In this document: piece after piece, positions 25,218 through 32,158 of the stretch
How positions within the stretch are numbered: the stretch's first letter is position 1
How the letters are laid out: each line of letters starts with the position of its first letter
Origin: Bacteroidota bacterium
GTDB taxonomy: Bacteria; Bacteroidota; Bacteroidia; UBA8524
DNA length: 32,158 nt
Assembly: GCA_016124735.1 (NCBI GenBank)
Contig: WGMZ01000020.1
Coordinates: forward strand, 1-32,158
Direction of reading: 5' to 3'
The notes under the pieces: generated by a model
The model's database searches: none
Seen by the model: the letters and a program-made list of their open reading frames with translations, nothing else
Told to the model about the DNA's origin: nothing
Position numbers and translations under genes: made by a program

Positions 25218-26600
25218 TCAATCTTTTCCCCAGAGCCTTCGCCACCAACCTCTGAATCCTCCTCCACCATAATTGTCTTTATGCATGGTGCGGTAAATAG
25301 GTTTGTTCTTGAGTTCTTCCAGGTTTTTCTTTTCTCTTGCCGCCAGCTCCTGATCCATGTAGCGACATTTCTCTTTGTCTTTACACACATAGAGATTGAG
25401 TTCTCTGTCCAATACAAACTCCATCCCGGAAACTATGATCAGGGAATCGGCACCATTTTTAAAATCTATATCCGCTGCTCCCGTATGAAAAGATCCACCG
25501 GTGAGGTAGGCCAGATTGAGGTATTGGGGATTGACAGTCCAATCGCCATCGGCAAGAATCACAGCGACAGGGTGTTTGATCTGATCCCAGAGATCGAAGT
25601 CGCGGATCATGGAATTATCTGCGACCAAGATGAGTTCCTGATAGTCTTCATACTTCTCCATGGATTTGATAATAGCCTCGATATCATTCTCTGGCATCTC
25701 TCCTCCCAAACCCTTGCGCATGGCGGTATTGAATACACGGACCACCTTGTTCATATTATCTGAGCTACCGAAATAAATGCCTCCGGTTTCTCCCAACTTT
25801 TTCTCGTATTCCCATTTGGCGTCCCCATCGTTGAAAAAGGCAAAATATTTTATTCCCGATGTGTCAATATTATCGAGATGCCAGGCCAGGCATTGGGCGG
25901 AATATTGGTACATGCTGCTGGTCCAGTCGATGACTACTAAAGCATTGTTCCATTGTTTGTTTCGATCAAAGGCCTTATAAACACTGGAATCAAGCATGCC
26001 GCCAGCATTCCTCATGTACCGATCCACCCTACGTTTTACCCCGCTGTAATCCGGGGGAGCACCTGCCGCCAATTCCGCAGCCCTTTTCGCTTCCTTTTCT
26101 TTGATCTCCTTCTTTGTTAAGGGCCGGTACTTTATCAATATTCCATGATAGAGCTTTTTGGCTTCCTCTTCTGTATCGCAAGCGGTTTCCAAAACAAGAT
26201 TGAAAACGATATTCATGTCGTTCAACTCGGGATCAATATCAAATAAGGTCTTAAGTCGGTTGGCCAATAACTCGTAGTAATTCGTTTGCCAGAAACTAAA
26301 GTCTTTAGGGTATTTGCTAAACACCAGCGACACTTCCAATGGCAATATCGTTTCCTTTACCTGGTACCAGGGTTCGGCATTACTTATTTCATATTTCGCA
26401 TAACCGTTCTCGAGGCTCACCGTGTTTTTTAGGTAAGCTGGGTTGACCTTTTTGGTGATTTGAATTTTAAAAAGACCTTCAATCTCCCGCGCATGGGCTT
26501 TGGGATTGTTTAACAATTCGGCACTAAAACGCTCCTTCCTTTGTCCCTGAACAAGACATACGCATAGCAGGGAAAAGCTTAGGATTAGTGCGCGAATCAT
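25218..26600 (-). CDS. Exported protein with a VWA-like domain
   Basis: A 460-aa protein with a signal peptide (MIRALILSFSLLCVCLVQGQ) and no convincing lipobox. The N-terminal part (about 25-200) is not recognised and includes a charged KEIKEKEAKRAAE helix. The C-terminal half looks like a von Willebrand A fold: ALVVIDWTSSMYQYS (D225-x-T227-x-S229, a variant of the metal-binding DxSxS), FAFFNDGD, and ELILVADNS, with strand/helix alternation. The protein ends in a basic, Gly- and Trp-rich tail (GGGGFRGWWRRLW). It lies inside the lipoprotein array, on the same strand, between paralogues 4 and 5. A role as a periplasmic partner of these lipoproteins is inference from position only. No terminator is seen after it. 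Confidence 0.75.
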   Translation of the reverse strand: MIRALILSFSLLCVCLVQGQRKERFSAELLNNPKAHAREIEGLFKIQITKKVNPAYLKNTVSLENGYAKYEISNAEPWYQVKETILPLEVSLVFSKYPKDFSFWQTNYYELLANRLKTLFDIDPELNDMNIVFNLVLETACDTEEEAKKLYHGILIKYRPLTKKEIKEKEAKRAAELAAGAPPDYSGVKRRVDRYMRNAGGMLDSSVYKAFDRNKQWNNALVVIDWTSSMYQYSAQCLAWHLDNIDTSGIKYFAFFNDGDAKWEYEKKLGETGGIYFGSSDNMNKVVRVFNTAMRKGLGGEMPENDIEAIIKSMEKYEDYQELILVADNSMIRDFDLWDQIKHPVAVILADGDWTVNPQYLNLAYLTGGSFHTGAADIDFKNGADSLIIVSGMEFVLDRELNLYVCKDKEKCRYMDQELAAREKKNLEELKNKPIYRTMHKDNYGGGGFRGWWRRLWGKD

Positions 26601-26708
26601 GGTGCAAATATCTTCTTATTGGGTGGCTCTGGCAAATGCCAGCATCACAAAGAGAACGGAAGGCCCTTTCCTTTATTTCATCCTTCAGACTTATTAAGAG
26701 CATAAAAA

Positions 26709-26730
26709 AACCTGCTCTTTAGAGCAGGTT
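26709..26730 (-). terminator. Terminator of lipoprotein paralogue 5
   Basis: AACCTGCTCT (26709-26718) pairs perfectly with AGAGCAGGTT (26721-26730), with a tight loop. On the minus strand a run of seven T follows. Its sequence is unrelated to the terminators of the other paralogues. Confidence 0.92.
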
Positions 26731-26757
26731 TTCATTTAATATTCTAAGATTTAAAAC

Positions 26758-27768
26758 TTACAGCTCAACCTCTTTGGTAATCTTGCTCACGGTAATCTTC
26801 ACCTTATTGTCGCAGGTACCATCACCATAATCAATATCTGCAGTCTTGGCTGCTTTAAAAGTTAACGTTCCCTGGACCGGGATTTTTGCACAGGTTTTTG
26901 ACTTAAGTATCAGGGGAGTATTAATCGTGACATTGTAATTGCCATCTTGATCTCCATCAGATTCAGAAGCTCCTGTTATATTGTAAACGTCGTCCAAAAT
27001 GTCGCTGGTGGAGGCACCTTCAGTTTGATTTATAGTATAATTTCCAACTACAGTGCCCCGATAAATTGCTCTGAACTCGAATTTATCCAAATCGGCCCAT
27101 TCAATGCCCAAAGGAAAGTAGCTCACATTAGTTTTTATTTGATTTACATCTTCTCTTGTTACCCGGATCAAATTATAATTATATGCCTGGTTTTCAACCC
27201 CGTAAAAATTGGAATCCGCAGCTGCACTTAGCTTATCGACATAAGCCTTTTCAGTTGGGCCGGAAACTGCGATAGAAACATTACCCATCATTATAAGATC
27301 ATCCCCTTGATTTGGATGCATATAAAACACTCCACCTACAGCAGAAACAAACAACTGAGCGCCCACTTCATCCATGTGTGAAGAAGCATAACAAAGCAGC
27401 TGGCCCTTCACTAAGCCTCCATCCTGCGTTGAAAAAACTTTAGCCGAAAAATCACTTGCAAGTGTATCTAAAGTCCCCAAATCGATTACAAAAAGCACTC
27501 CGTCCCCATCTGTAAATACAGAGTCGAACCAAACCACTTTTGCCTCGTCTGGAAGATATCCATAGGTAGTTCCCTTCTTTTGCATATTGGGGTCGTTATT
27601 GGCCACATCCATCACCAAATTCGTCAGGGCAGTTTGAGCAGTCTGATCTTTCGAGTATTTTGTTGCTGCCTTTTGTGTCGCGGTGATGTCATCTACCGGG
27701 TTTGAAAGCTTGTCGCAAGCTGCAAAGAGAAAAAGCAATAAAATTGCTGGAAGTGTATATTTTTTCAT
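26758..27768 (-). CDS. Lipoprotein paralogue 5 (TDGDG / DFGDGxCDN family)
   Basis: A 336-aa lipoprotein with a lipobox ending at C18 (LFAAC), followed by DKLSNPVDD. Landmarks: NDPNMQKKG, YLPDEAKVVWFDSVFTDGDG (about 70-90), a long middle region, DDVYNITGASESDGDQDG (a second acidic, possibly calcium-binding stretch), TCAKIPVQG, and IDYGDGTCDNKV close to the end. It is closest to paralogue 3. It is the first member of the array in the direction of transcription and is followed, after its own terminator, by the VWA-like gene. Function unknown. Two conserved cysteines, shared with the paralogues and ~30 residues apart, could form a disulphide in the periplasm or outside the cell. Confidence 0.88.
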   Translation of the reverse strand: MKKYTLPAILLLFLFAACDKLSNPVDDITATQKAATKYSKDQTAQTALTNLVMDVANNDPNMQKKGTTYGYLPDEAKVVWFDSVFTDGDGVLFVIDLGTLDTLASDFSAKVFSTQDGGLVKGQLLCYASSHMDEVGAQLFVSAVGGVFYMHPNQGDDLIMMGNVSIAVSGPTEKAYVDKLSAAADSNFYGVENQAYNYNLIRVTREDVNQIKTNVSYFPLGIEWADLDKFEFRAIYRGTVVGNYTINQTEGASTSDILDDVYNITGASESDGDQDGNYNVTINTPLILKSKTCAKIPVQGTLTFKAAKTADIDYGDGTCDNKVKITVSKITKEVEL

Positions 27769-27839
27769 TATTCGTGTGGTTTTGGTTTTTAAAAATAATC
27801 AATCCATCTGAATTTATTCAATTTTACCGATTAATGCAT

Positions 27840-27845
27840 GGCCTC
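27840..27845 (-). promoter_or_regulatory. Single GAGGCC site upstream of paralogue 5
   Basis: On the minus strand TCGAGGCC lies 72 bases before the start codon, the same place as the proximal half of the direct repeat in paralogues 2-4. The distal half is not conserved here, and no clear -7 box is seen at the expected position. Confidence 0.4.
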
Positions 27846-27899
27846 GATTTGAAGAATTTACTATTTATAACTTGTGTATCCGTTTATTTCCCTCAAAAC

Positions 27900-28302
27900 C
27901 TTATAATGGATTCATAATCCATTTTTCCTTTATTCTATTTCCTTTTTTTAGAAAAAAAGGAAGAAAAAAATCGTGCTGCTTCCTCGATGACCCGCTAAGC
28001 CTTACTCTGCTATCCCGTACTTACGGGATATCCGCTCCGTTAGGCAGCGGGTACCCTCCCGACAAATTCGGGACAGAAGCCAGGCGCCTATTGCTTACGC
28101 CAGCATAAGATAACATCTCAGTCTGTTGGATATAGATAAACTTCGTGCGGGTGGGCTGGCCAAAATGCGGGCCGCGCGCTGGCGTGATGTTTTTTTTAGG
28201 GAGGCCAGGTGCAATGGCCGACCGTTAAGAAAAAAACAGAGAGTGGGGAAGCTTATTTTGGCCTTGATTTTTTGGTTCATTTTGTATCAAGACAAAATGA
28301 AC
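27900..28302 (-). repeat. Dispersed repeat, copy B (27900-28031 matches copy A)
   Basis: Bases 27900-28031 are the inverted counterpart of 1-137. The element seems to continue to the palindrome at 28275-28302: the sequence between contains several short inverted repeats, T- and A-runs, and a GC-rich central part unlike its AT-rich surroundings. From memory, sequence of the type CCTTGATTTTTTGGTT...TATCAAG recurs in many Bacteroidota genomes as a non-coding repeat. Short ORFs through it (for example 28126-28311) are not credible genes. It accounts for most of the 608-base gap between paralogue 5 and mfd. Confidence 0.65.
28275..28302. repeat. Perfect 11-bp inverted repeat in the dispersed element
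   Basis: GTTCATTTTGT (28275-28285) and ACAAAATGAAC (28292-28302) are perfect reverse complements with a 6-base spacer ATCAAG. An outer TTGAT (28264-28268) can also pair with ATCAA (28286-28290), so two alternative folds are possible. It may mark one end of the element. Confidence 0.75.
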
Positions 28303-28376
28303 ATACAATAAGAAATAAACAAGATTATTCTCACCAATCAGAAGTGGTATTGAAGCGGAGGCTCATGATTTATCAA

Positions 28377-31300
28377 TCACAGAGAAACCTTTGCAGACTG
28401 AATAATCTTTTCGAATAAGCCCATGCATTCGGTTATGCCTTCAATACCCTGGAAAGTCACGGTCAGGCTTTTCGCCGTCTGCTTCATGCGGCATTGCGCC
28501 GGATTGGACGTGATGTATTTGAGGATATTGCCAAAATAGGCACTGCTGTAATACGCACTTTCCTGATCTGAGGGAAACCAGGCCTTTACTGAACCCTGGT
28601 CCAGAATGACTTTTTCAAAGCCCAATTCCCGGGCTTTCCACTTCAGCCGCACGGCATCCAATAGTTCCAAGACCGGCGCCGGCAATGGGCCAAAACGGTC
28701 TTTGAGCATAAAGCCAAACTTATTGAGCGCTTCCGGTGTGTGTACCTTGGCCAATTCGTTGTACAAGCTCAGTCGTTCGGAAATGCTGCGTACATAATCA
28801 TCCGGAATCAATAATTCCTTATAGCTTTCCACCTGGCAATCCTGGAAAGAAACATCCATCTCTTCCTCTTTGAACAGCTCGCTGAATTCGTCGCGTTTCA
28901 ATTCGCGCAGTGCTTCATCCAGAATTTTTTGGTACATATCAAAGCCAATCTCAGCAATGAATCCACTCTGTTCCGCGCCCAACAAATTTCCTGCGCCACG
29001 GATATCCAAATCGCGCATGGCCACGTTGAATCCGCTTCCCAACTCAGAAAATTGCTCAATGGCACTCAGCCTCTTTCGTGCTTCCTGGGTCAGGGTGCTG
29101 AGCGGCGGAGAAAGCAAATAGCAATACGCCTTTTTGTTGGATCGACCCACTCGCCCACGCATCTGGTGCAGATCGCTCAAGCCAAACATATGTGCGTTGT
29201 TGATGATGATGGTATTGGCATTCGGAATATCCAGTCCGGATTCAATAATGGTGGTGGCAACCAGCACGTCGTATTCGCCTTCCACAAATTTGATCATCAC
29301 GTCTTCCAGATGATCGCCATCCATCTGTCCGTGCGCCACCGCTACCCGTGCACCCGGAACGGTATCACGAATCACTTGTGCCACATCCTGAATATCCCTC
29401 ACCCGGTGATGAATCATAAAGACCTGTCCGTCCCGCTCCAGCTCATGTTCCACCGCCTCCTTTATCAGTTCCCGGTTGAAGACATGAATTTCTGTTTTCA
29501 CAGCCTGCCGGTTTGGCGGCGGTGTATTGATAATGGATAAATCGCGGGCACCCATCAGCGAGAAATGCAGGGTTCTTGGGATTGGCGTAGCGGTTAGTGT
29601 CAGGGTGTCTACATTGACTTTGAATTGCTTGAGTTTCTCTTTGGCCGCCACACCAAACTTCTGTTCCTCATCAATAATTAACAATCCCAGGTCTTTGAAT
29701 TTGGTCTTTTTCGAGATGAGTTTATGCGTACCAATCAGAATATCAATCTGTCCTTGCTCCAGTTTTTTTAATATCTCCGTTTGCTGCTTTGCGGTGCGGA
29801 AACGGTTGATATAATCCACGTTGCAGGGAAAATCCTTCAATCGGCTTCGAAAGGTCTTGTAATGTTGCTGGGCCAGGATGGTTGTCGGCACCAACACTGC
29901 TACCTGCTTGCTGTCGCATACCGATTTAAACGCCGCACGAATCGCCACTTCCGTCTTACCAAATCCCACATCGCCGCATACCAGTCGGTCCATTGGATGT
30001 TCCTGTTCCATGTCGCGTTTCACATCTTCCGTGGCTTTGGACTGGTCAGGGGTGTCTTCGTAGATGAAGGAAGCCTCGAGTTCCGTTTGAAGGTAATTAT
30101 CCGGAGCAAATGCAAAGCCTGGCTGGGCCTTTCTTGCCGCGTAGAGCTTGATCAGATCACGGGCAATGTCTTTAACCTTTTTCTTTGTGCTCTTCTTGAG
30201 TTTTTCCCAGGAATCCGAACCCAAACGGTGCATGGTCGGCTCTGTGCCGTCTTTTCCTACGTATTTGGAAATCTTATGCAGCGAATTGATGTGCACATAC
30301 AGCAGGTCGTTGTTTTTATAGATGAGACGCACCACCTCCTGTTTCACCCCGTTCACTTCCAGCTTCTCAAGACCGCTGAATTTCCCGATGCCATGATCGA
30401 TATGCACCACAAAATCGCCGGGTTTGAGTTCGCTGAGTTCTTTCAGGGTTAATGCATTCGTGGCCTTATGCCGGGATGCGTTGCGGTATTTGAAATAGCG
30501 ATCGAAGAGTTGGTGATCCGTATAACAGGCCACACCAAATTCCTCGTCGATAAACCCTTCGCTTAATCCTTTGTAAACCGGTTCAAAGGCCACGATTTTG
30601 TCGATATCCGCAAATATGGAATACAGACGTTCAATCTGTTTGCTGGTATCAGAAAAGATAAGGGTTTGAATGTGCCTTTCTCCCAATCCTTTGATATCCG
30701 CAATGATGCGCTCGAAATTCTTGTTGAAATAAGGCTGGGGACGTATCGAAAAGTTCCTTTGGAACTCAGGTTTCATGGCCGCCCGGGCACCGAATTCCAC
30801 CAAGCCAAATTTTCGCAGGTGCCGTTTAATGTCGGTACCCTCTTCAAATAGCAGCTCCGGATCCAGAAGTGCGCCTCTGTCTTCCAGATTCGAGAAATGT
30901 TGGCGTGCCTTCTCTAGACCCAGGGAGATGCTCTCTACTGTATTGGAAGCGTCTTTCACCCAGATCCGCGTGCCTTTGGGCAGGTAGTCGAAAAAAGAGA
31001 CGCGTTCTTCTGCTATCCCCTCATTCTGAATATTGGGGATGATGTTCGCACTTTTGATGCGTTTCACGGAGAGTTGTTCTTCCGGATCAAATTCACGGAT
31101 ACTTTCCACGATATCGCCATCCAATTCAATCCGGTAAGGCAAATCATTTCCGAAAGAGAAGACGTCGATGATTCCTCCCCGTATGGAGAACTGTCCGGCT
31201 TCAAACACAAAATCTTCTCTCTCAAAGTGGTGCTCAGCCAGGAGCTCCATCAGGAAATCCATATCGAAATTTTCACCTTCCCGAATTCGAAAGCTGTTCT

Positions 31301-31718
31301 TCTCCAGTGCTTTTTGTGCAATCACCCTTTCACTGACAGCCTGAGGATAGGTCAACACAACCGGAATTTCTTCCGGATCCCCCAAACGGGTCAACACTTC
31401 AGCACGAAGCAGTACCGCGTTATTGTCCAGACTATCTTCCCTAAAAGACTTCTTATAAGAGGAGGGAAAAGTAAACGCCTGTGCTCCACTCACATTTTCG
31501 AAATCCGTCCGAAAATAGGCCGCTTCCTCTTCGTCGTTCAATACAATTAGCATCGGTTCCTTCAGTGCCTCATAAAGGCTGGCTGCCACCACAGCTGCTG
31601 CCGATCCCGATAAGCCCCCGGCAAATGCCCTGAGTTTTGGTTGCAAACGCATTTGCTCCTGCATTTCAAGAATGCCGGGATGTTCTTTGTATTGATCCAG
31701 AAACTGACGGATGTTCAT
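28377..31718 (-). CDS. mfd: Transcription-repair coupling factor Mfd
   Basis: A 1113-aa DNA translocase that removes stalled RNA polymerase and recruits UvrA to the lesion. In order: the UvrB-like N-terminal module (about 20-350); the RNA-polymerase-interacting CarD-like domain (about 425-485, GDFVVHIDHGIGKFSG); RecG-like helicase domains with Walker A GDVGFGKTE (about 578-588), DEEQ (about 683-686), TATPIPRT, TIIESGLDIPNANT and QMRGRVGRS; and the C-terminal TRCF domain (about 960-1060). All helicase motifs are intact and the length is normal for the family. I use the ATG at 31718 (MNIRQFLDQY); a GTG at 31736 is an alternative. It is divergent from tRNA-Glu. Confidence 0.97.
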   Translation of the reverse strand: MNIRQFLDQYKEHPGILEMQEQMRLQPKLRAFAGGLSGSAAAVVAASLYEALKEPMLIVLNDEEEAAYFRTDFENVSGAQAFTFPSSYKKSFREDSLDNNAVLLRAEVLTRLGDPEEIPVVLTYPQAVSERVIAQKALEKNSFRIREGENFDMDFLMELLAEHHFEREDFVFEAGQFSIRGGIIDVFSFGNDLPYRIELDGDIVESIREFDPEEQLSVKRIKSANIIPNIQNEGIAEERVSFFDYLPKGTRIWVKDASNTVESISLGLEKARQHFSNLEDRGALLDPELLFEEGTDIKRHLRKFGLVEFGARAAMKPEFQRNFSIRPQPYFNKNFERIIADIKGLGERHIQTLIFSDTSKQIERLYSIFADIDKIVAFEPVYKGLSEGFIDEEFGVACYTDHQLFDRYFKYRNASRHKATNALTLKELSELKPGDFVVHIDHGIGKFSGLEKLEVNGVKQEVVRLIYKNNDLLYVHINSLHKISKYVGKDGTEPTMHRLGSDSWEKLKKSTKKKVKDIARDLIKLYAARKAQPGFAFAPDNYLQTELEASFIYEDTPDQSKATEDVKRDMEQEHPMDRLVCGDVGFGKTEVAIRAAFKSVCDSKQVAVLVPTTILAQQHYKTFRSRLKDFPCNVDYINRFRTAKQQTEILKKLEQGQIDILIGTHKLISKKTKFKDLGLLIIDEEQKFGVAAKEKLKQFKVNVDTLTLTATPIPRTLHFSLMGARDLSIINTPPPNRQAVKTEIHVFNRELIKEAVEHELERDGQVFMIHHRVRDIQDVAQVIRDTVPGARVAVAHGQMDGDHLEDVMIKFVEGEYDVLVATTIIESGLDIPNANTIIINNAHMFGLSDLHQMRGRVGRSNKKAYCYLLSPPLSTLTQEARKRLSAIEQFSELGSGFNVAMRDLDIRGAGNLLGAEQSGFIAEIGFDMYQKILDEALRELKRDEFSELFKEEEMDVSFQDCQVESYKELLIPDDYVRSISERLSLYNELAKVHTPEALNKFGFMLKDRFGPLPAPVLELLDAVRLKWKARELGFEKVILDQGSVKAWFPSDQESAYYSSAYFGNILKYITSNPAQCRMKQTAKSLTVTFQGIEGITECMGLFEKIIQSAKVSL

Positions 31719-31819
31719 GGGGCTGCGAAAATACACATTGCGGAGCGAGACAGGAAACCTTCTGCGGCTTACGCAGATGAATTTTTCGAAAAACTTTTTT
31801 GAAATTTAGTTTACCGGAG

Positions 31820-31849
31820 TTGCAAAAATTAAAAACAGTCGTACATTTG
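31820..31849 (+). promoter_or_regulatory. Bacteroidota-type promoter of tRNA-Glu
   Basis: TTG (31820-31822) is followed after 19 bases by TACATTTG (31842-31849), an exact match to TAnnTTTG. The -7 box ends 19 bases before the tRNA. Confidence 0.8.
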
Positions 31850-31868
31850 CAGCCTCGAAAGAGAAAAT

Positions 31869-31940
31869 GGCCCGTTCGTCTATCGGTTAGGACGCCAGGT
31901 TTTCATCCTGGAAAGAGGGGTTCGATTCCCCTACGGGCTA
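31869..31940 (+). tRNA. tRNA-Glu (anticodon TTC)
   Basis: A 72-nt tRNA. The acceptor is GGCCCGT with ACGGGCT (first pair G-T) and discriminator A at 31940. The D-arm is GTCTATCGGTTAGGAC, the anticodon stem CCAGG/CCTGG holds loop TTTTCAT with TTC, and the T-loop is GGTTCGATTCC. CCA is not encoded. Confidence 0.97.
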
Positions 31941-31948
31941 CAACAAAC

Positions 31949-31977
31949 AAAAAGCGACTTTAGGTCGCTTTTTTTGT
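31949..31977 (+). terminator. Rho-independent terminator of tRNA-Glu
   Basis: AAAGCGAC (31951-31958) pairs with GTCGCTTT (31964-31971) around a 5-base loop, followed by a T-run. It begins about 10 bases after the tRNA. Confidence 0.92.
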
Positions 31978-32040
31978 TTGAGGGAAGAGTGCGGAGAAAG
32001 AGAGCGGAGTCCCTTTACGGATCAAGTACGAAACCTGTGG
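31951..32040 (+). repeat. tRNA trailer repeat, copy 2 (after tRNA-Glu)
   Basis: This segment is homologous to the reverse complement of 301-401, which follows tRNA-Phe. Besides the shared terminator it has two GCGGAG words and TTTACGGATCAAGT, then a CTGTGGGG end. The similarity beyond the hairpin cannot come from terminator function alone. Confidence 0.65.
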
Positions 32041-32080
32041 GGTTGATTAATAAAAGGTGATTTTTGCAGGGATAAATTCT

Positions 32081-32158
32081 ATGCACGAGTCATTACACAT
32101 ATTACTGGATCTGGTATTACCTGAGGGATTAAAGAAGTATTTCGAGTTAGTTGATCAT
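32081..32158 (+). CDS. Partial transposase, ISAon1-like N-terminus (runs off the window)
   Basis: From the ATG at 32081 the frame is open to the window edge for 26 codons (MHESLHILLDLVLPEGLKKY, then FELVDH). The LLLPEGLxxYFE pattern is what I remember from the N-terminal region of ISAon1-family transposases of Bacteroidota. AGGG lies 10-13 bases upstream. No terminal inverted repeat can be fixed because the element's other end is outside the window. The call rests on a short stretch. Confidence 0.5.
   Translation, partial: MHESLHILLDLVLPEGLKKYFELVDH

Noticed and set aside
20329-27768. Reading DFGDGxCDN as a PKD domain in the lipoproteins
   Set aside because: PKD has WDFGDG in the middle of an ~80-residue beta sandwich. 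Here the motif lies ~20 residues from the C-terminus and is preceded by D or I/V, not Trp, so it is only a local resemblance.
28126-28418. Short plus-strand ORFs between paralogue 5 and mfd
   Set aside because: They lie in the non-coding dispersed repeat, are composed of repeat sequence and palindromes, and overlap one another in different frames.

Overview
The window looks like the chromosome of a marine or freshwater member of the Bacteroidota. Several signs agree: two proteins with type IX secretion (T9SS) C-terminal signals (one type B, one type A), promoters of the Bacteroidota TAnnTTTG type before both tRNA genes, a Bacteroidota-specific Fe-S protein pair, lipoproteins starting C-(D/E/N)-K, and a partial gene at the right edge resembling the N-terminus of an ISAon1-like transposase. 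I cannot name the species.

Layout. 1-600: one copy of a dispersed repeat, then tRNA-Phe (minus) with its promoter and terminator. 616-6771: a membrane di-[4Fe-4S] protein and its usual partner, a CCG-domain Fe-S protein, separated here by a LuxR-type response regulator, a 919-aa OmpA-family protein and a 75-aa LuxR-type DNA-binding protein. 6778-11124: a very large secreted PKD/T9SS type B protein (minus). 11231-15353: a small conserved Bacteroidota protein, a GT39-like membrane glycosyltransferase with a TTG start, a formimidoylglutamase/arginase-family protein that lacks the metal ligands, and an extended SDR. 15446-20020: a 1524-aa modular T9SS type A protein (MAM-like, CUB, PKD, GEVED and bacterial Ig-like domains).

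20078-27768 is the most unusual part. It holds five paralogous lipoproteins in tandem on the minus strand, plus a secreted VWA-like protein among them. All five share a TDGDG-type motif after the N-terminal region (lost in one) and a C-terminal DFGDGxCDN motif with a second conserved cysteine. One is split by an in-frame amber codon. Four carry a TCGAGGCC-type site 66-72 bp upstream of the start, which in three of them is an 11-bp-period direct repeat, and three have near-identical terminators. An orphan copy of one leader lies beyond the end of the array. I read this as a duplicating, decaying and probably co-regulated surface or periplasmic lipoprotein family of unknown function.

27769-28376 is a gene-free stretch with a second, inverted copy of the repeat seen at 1-137. 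Then come mfd (minus), tRNA-Glu (plus) and the start of a transposase. Both tRNA genes are followed by related trailer sequences that include the terminator and about 70 more bases.
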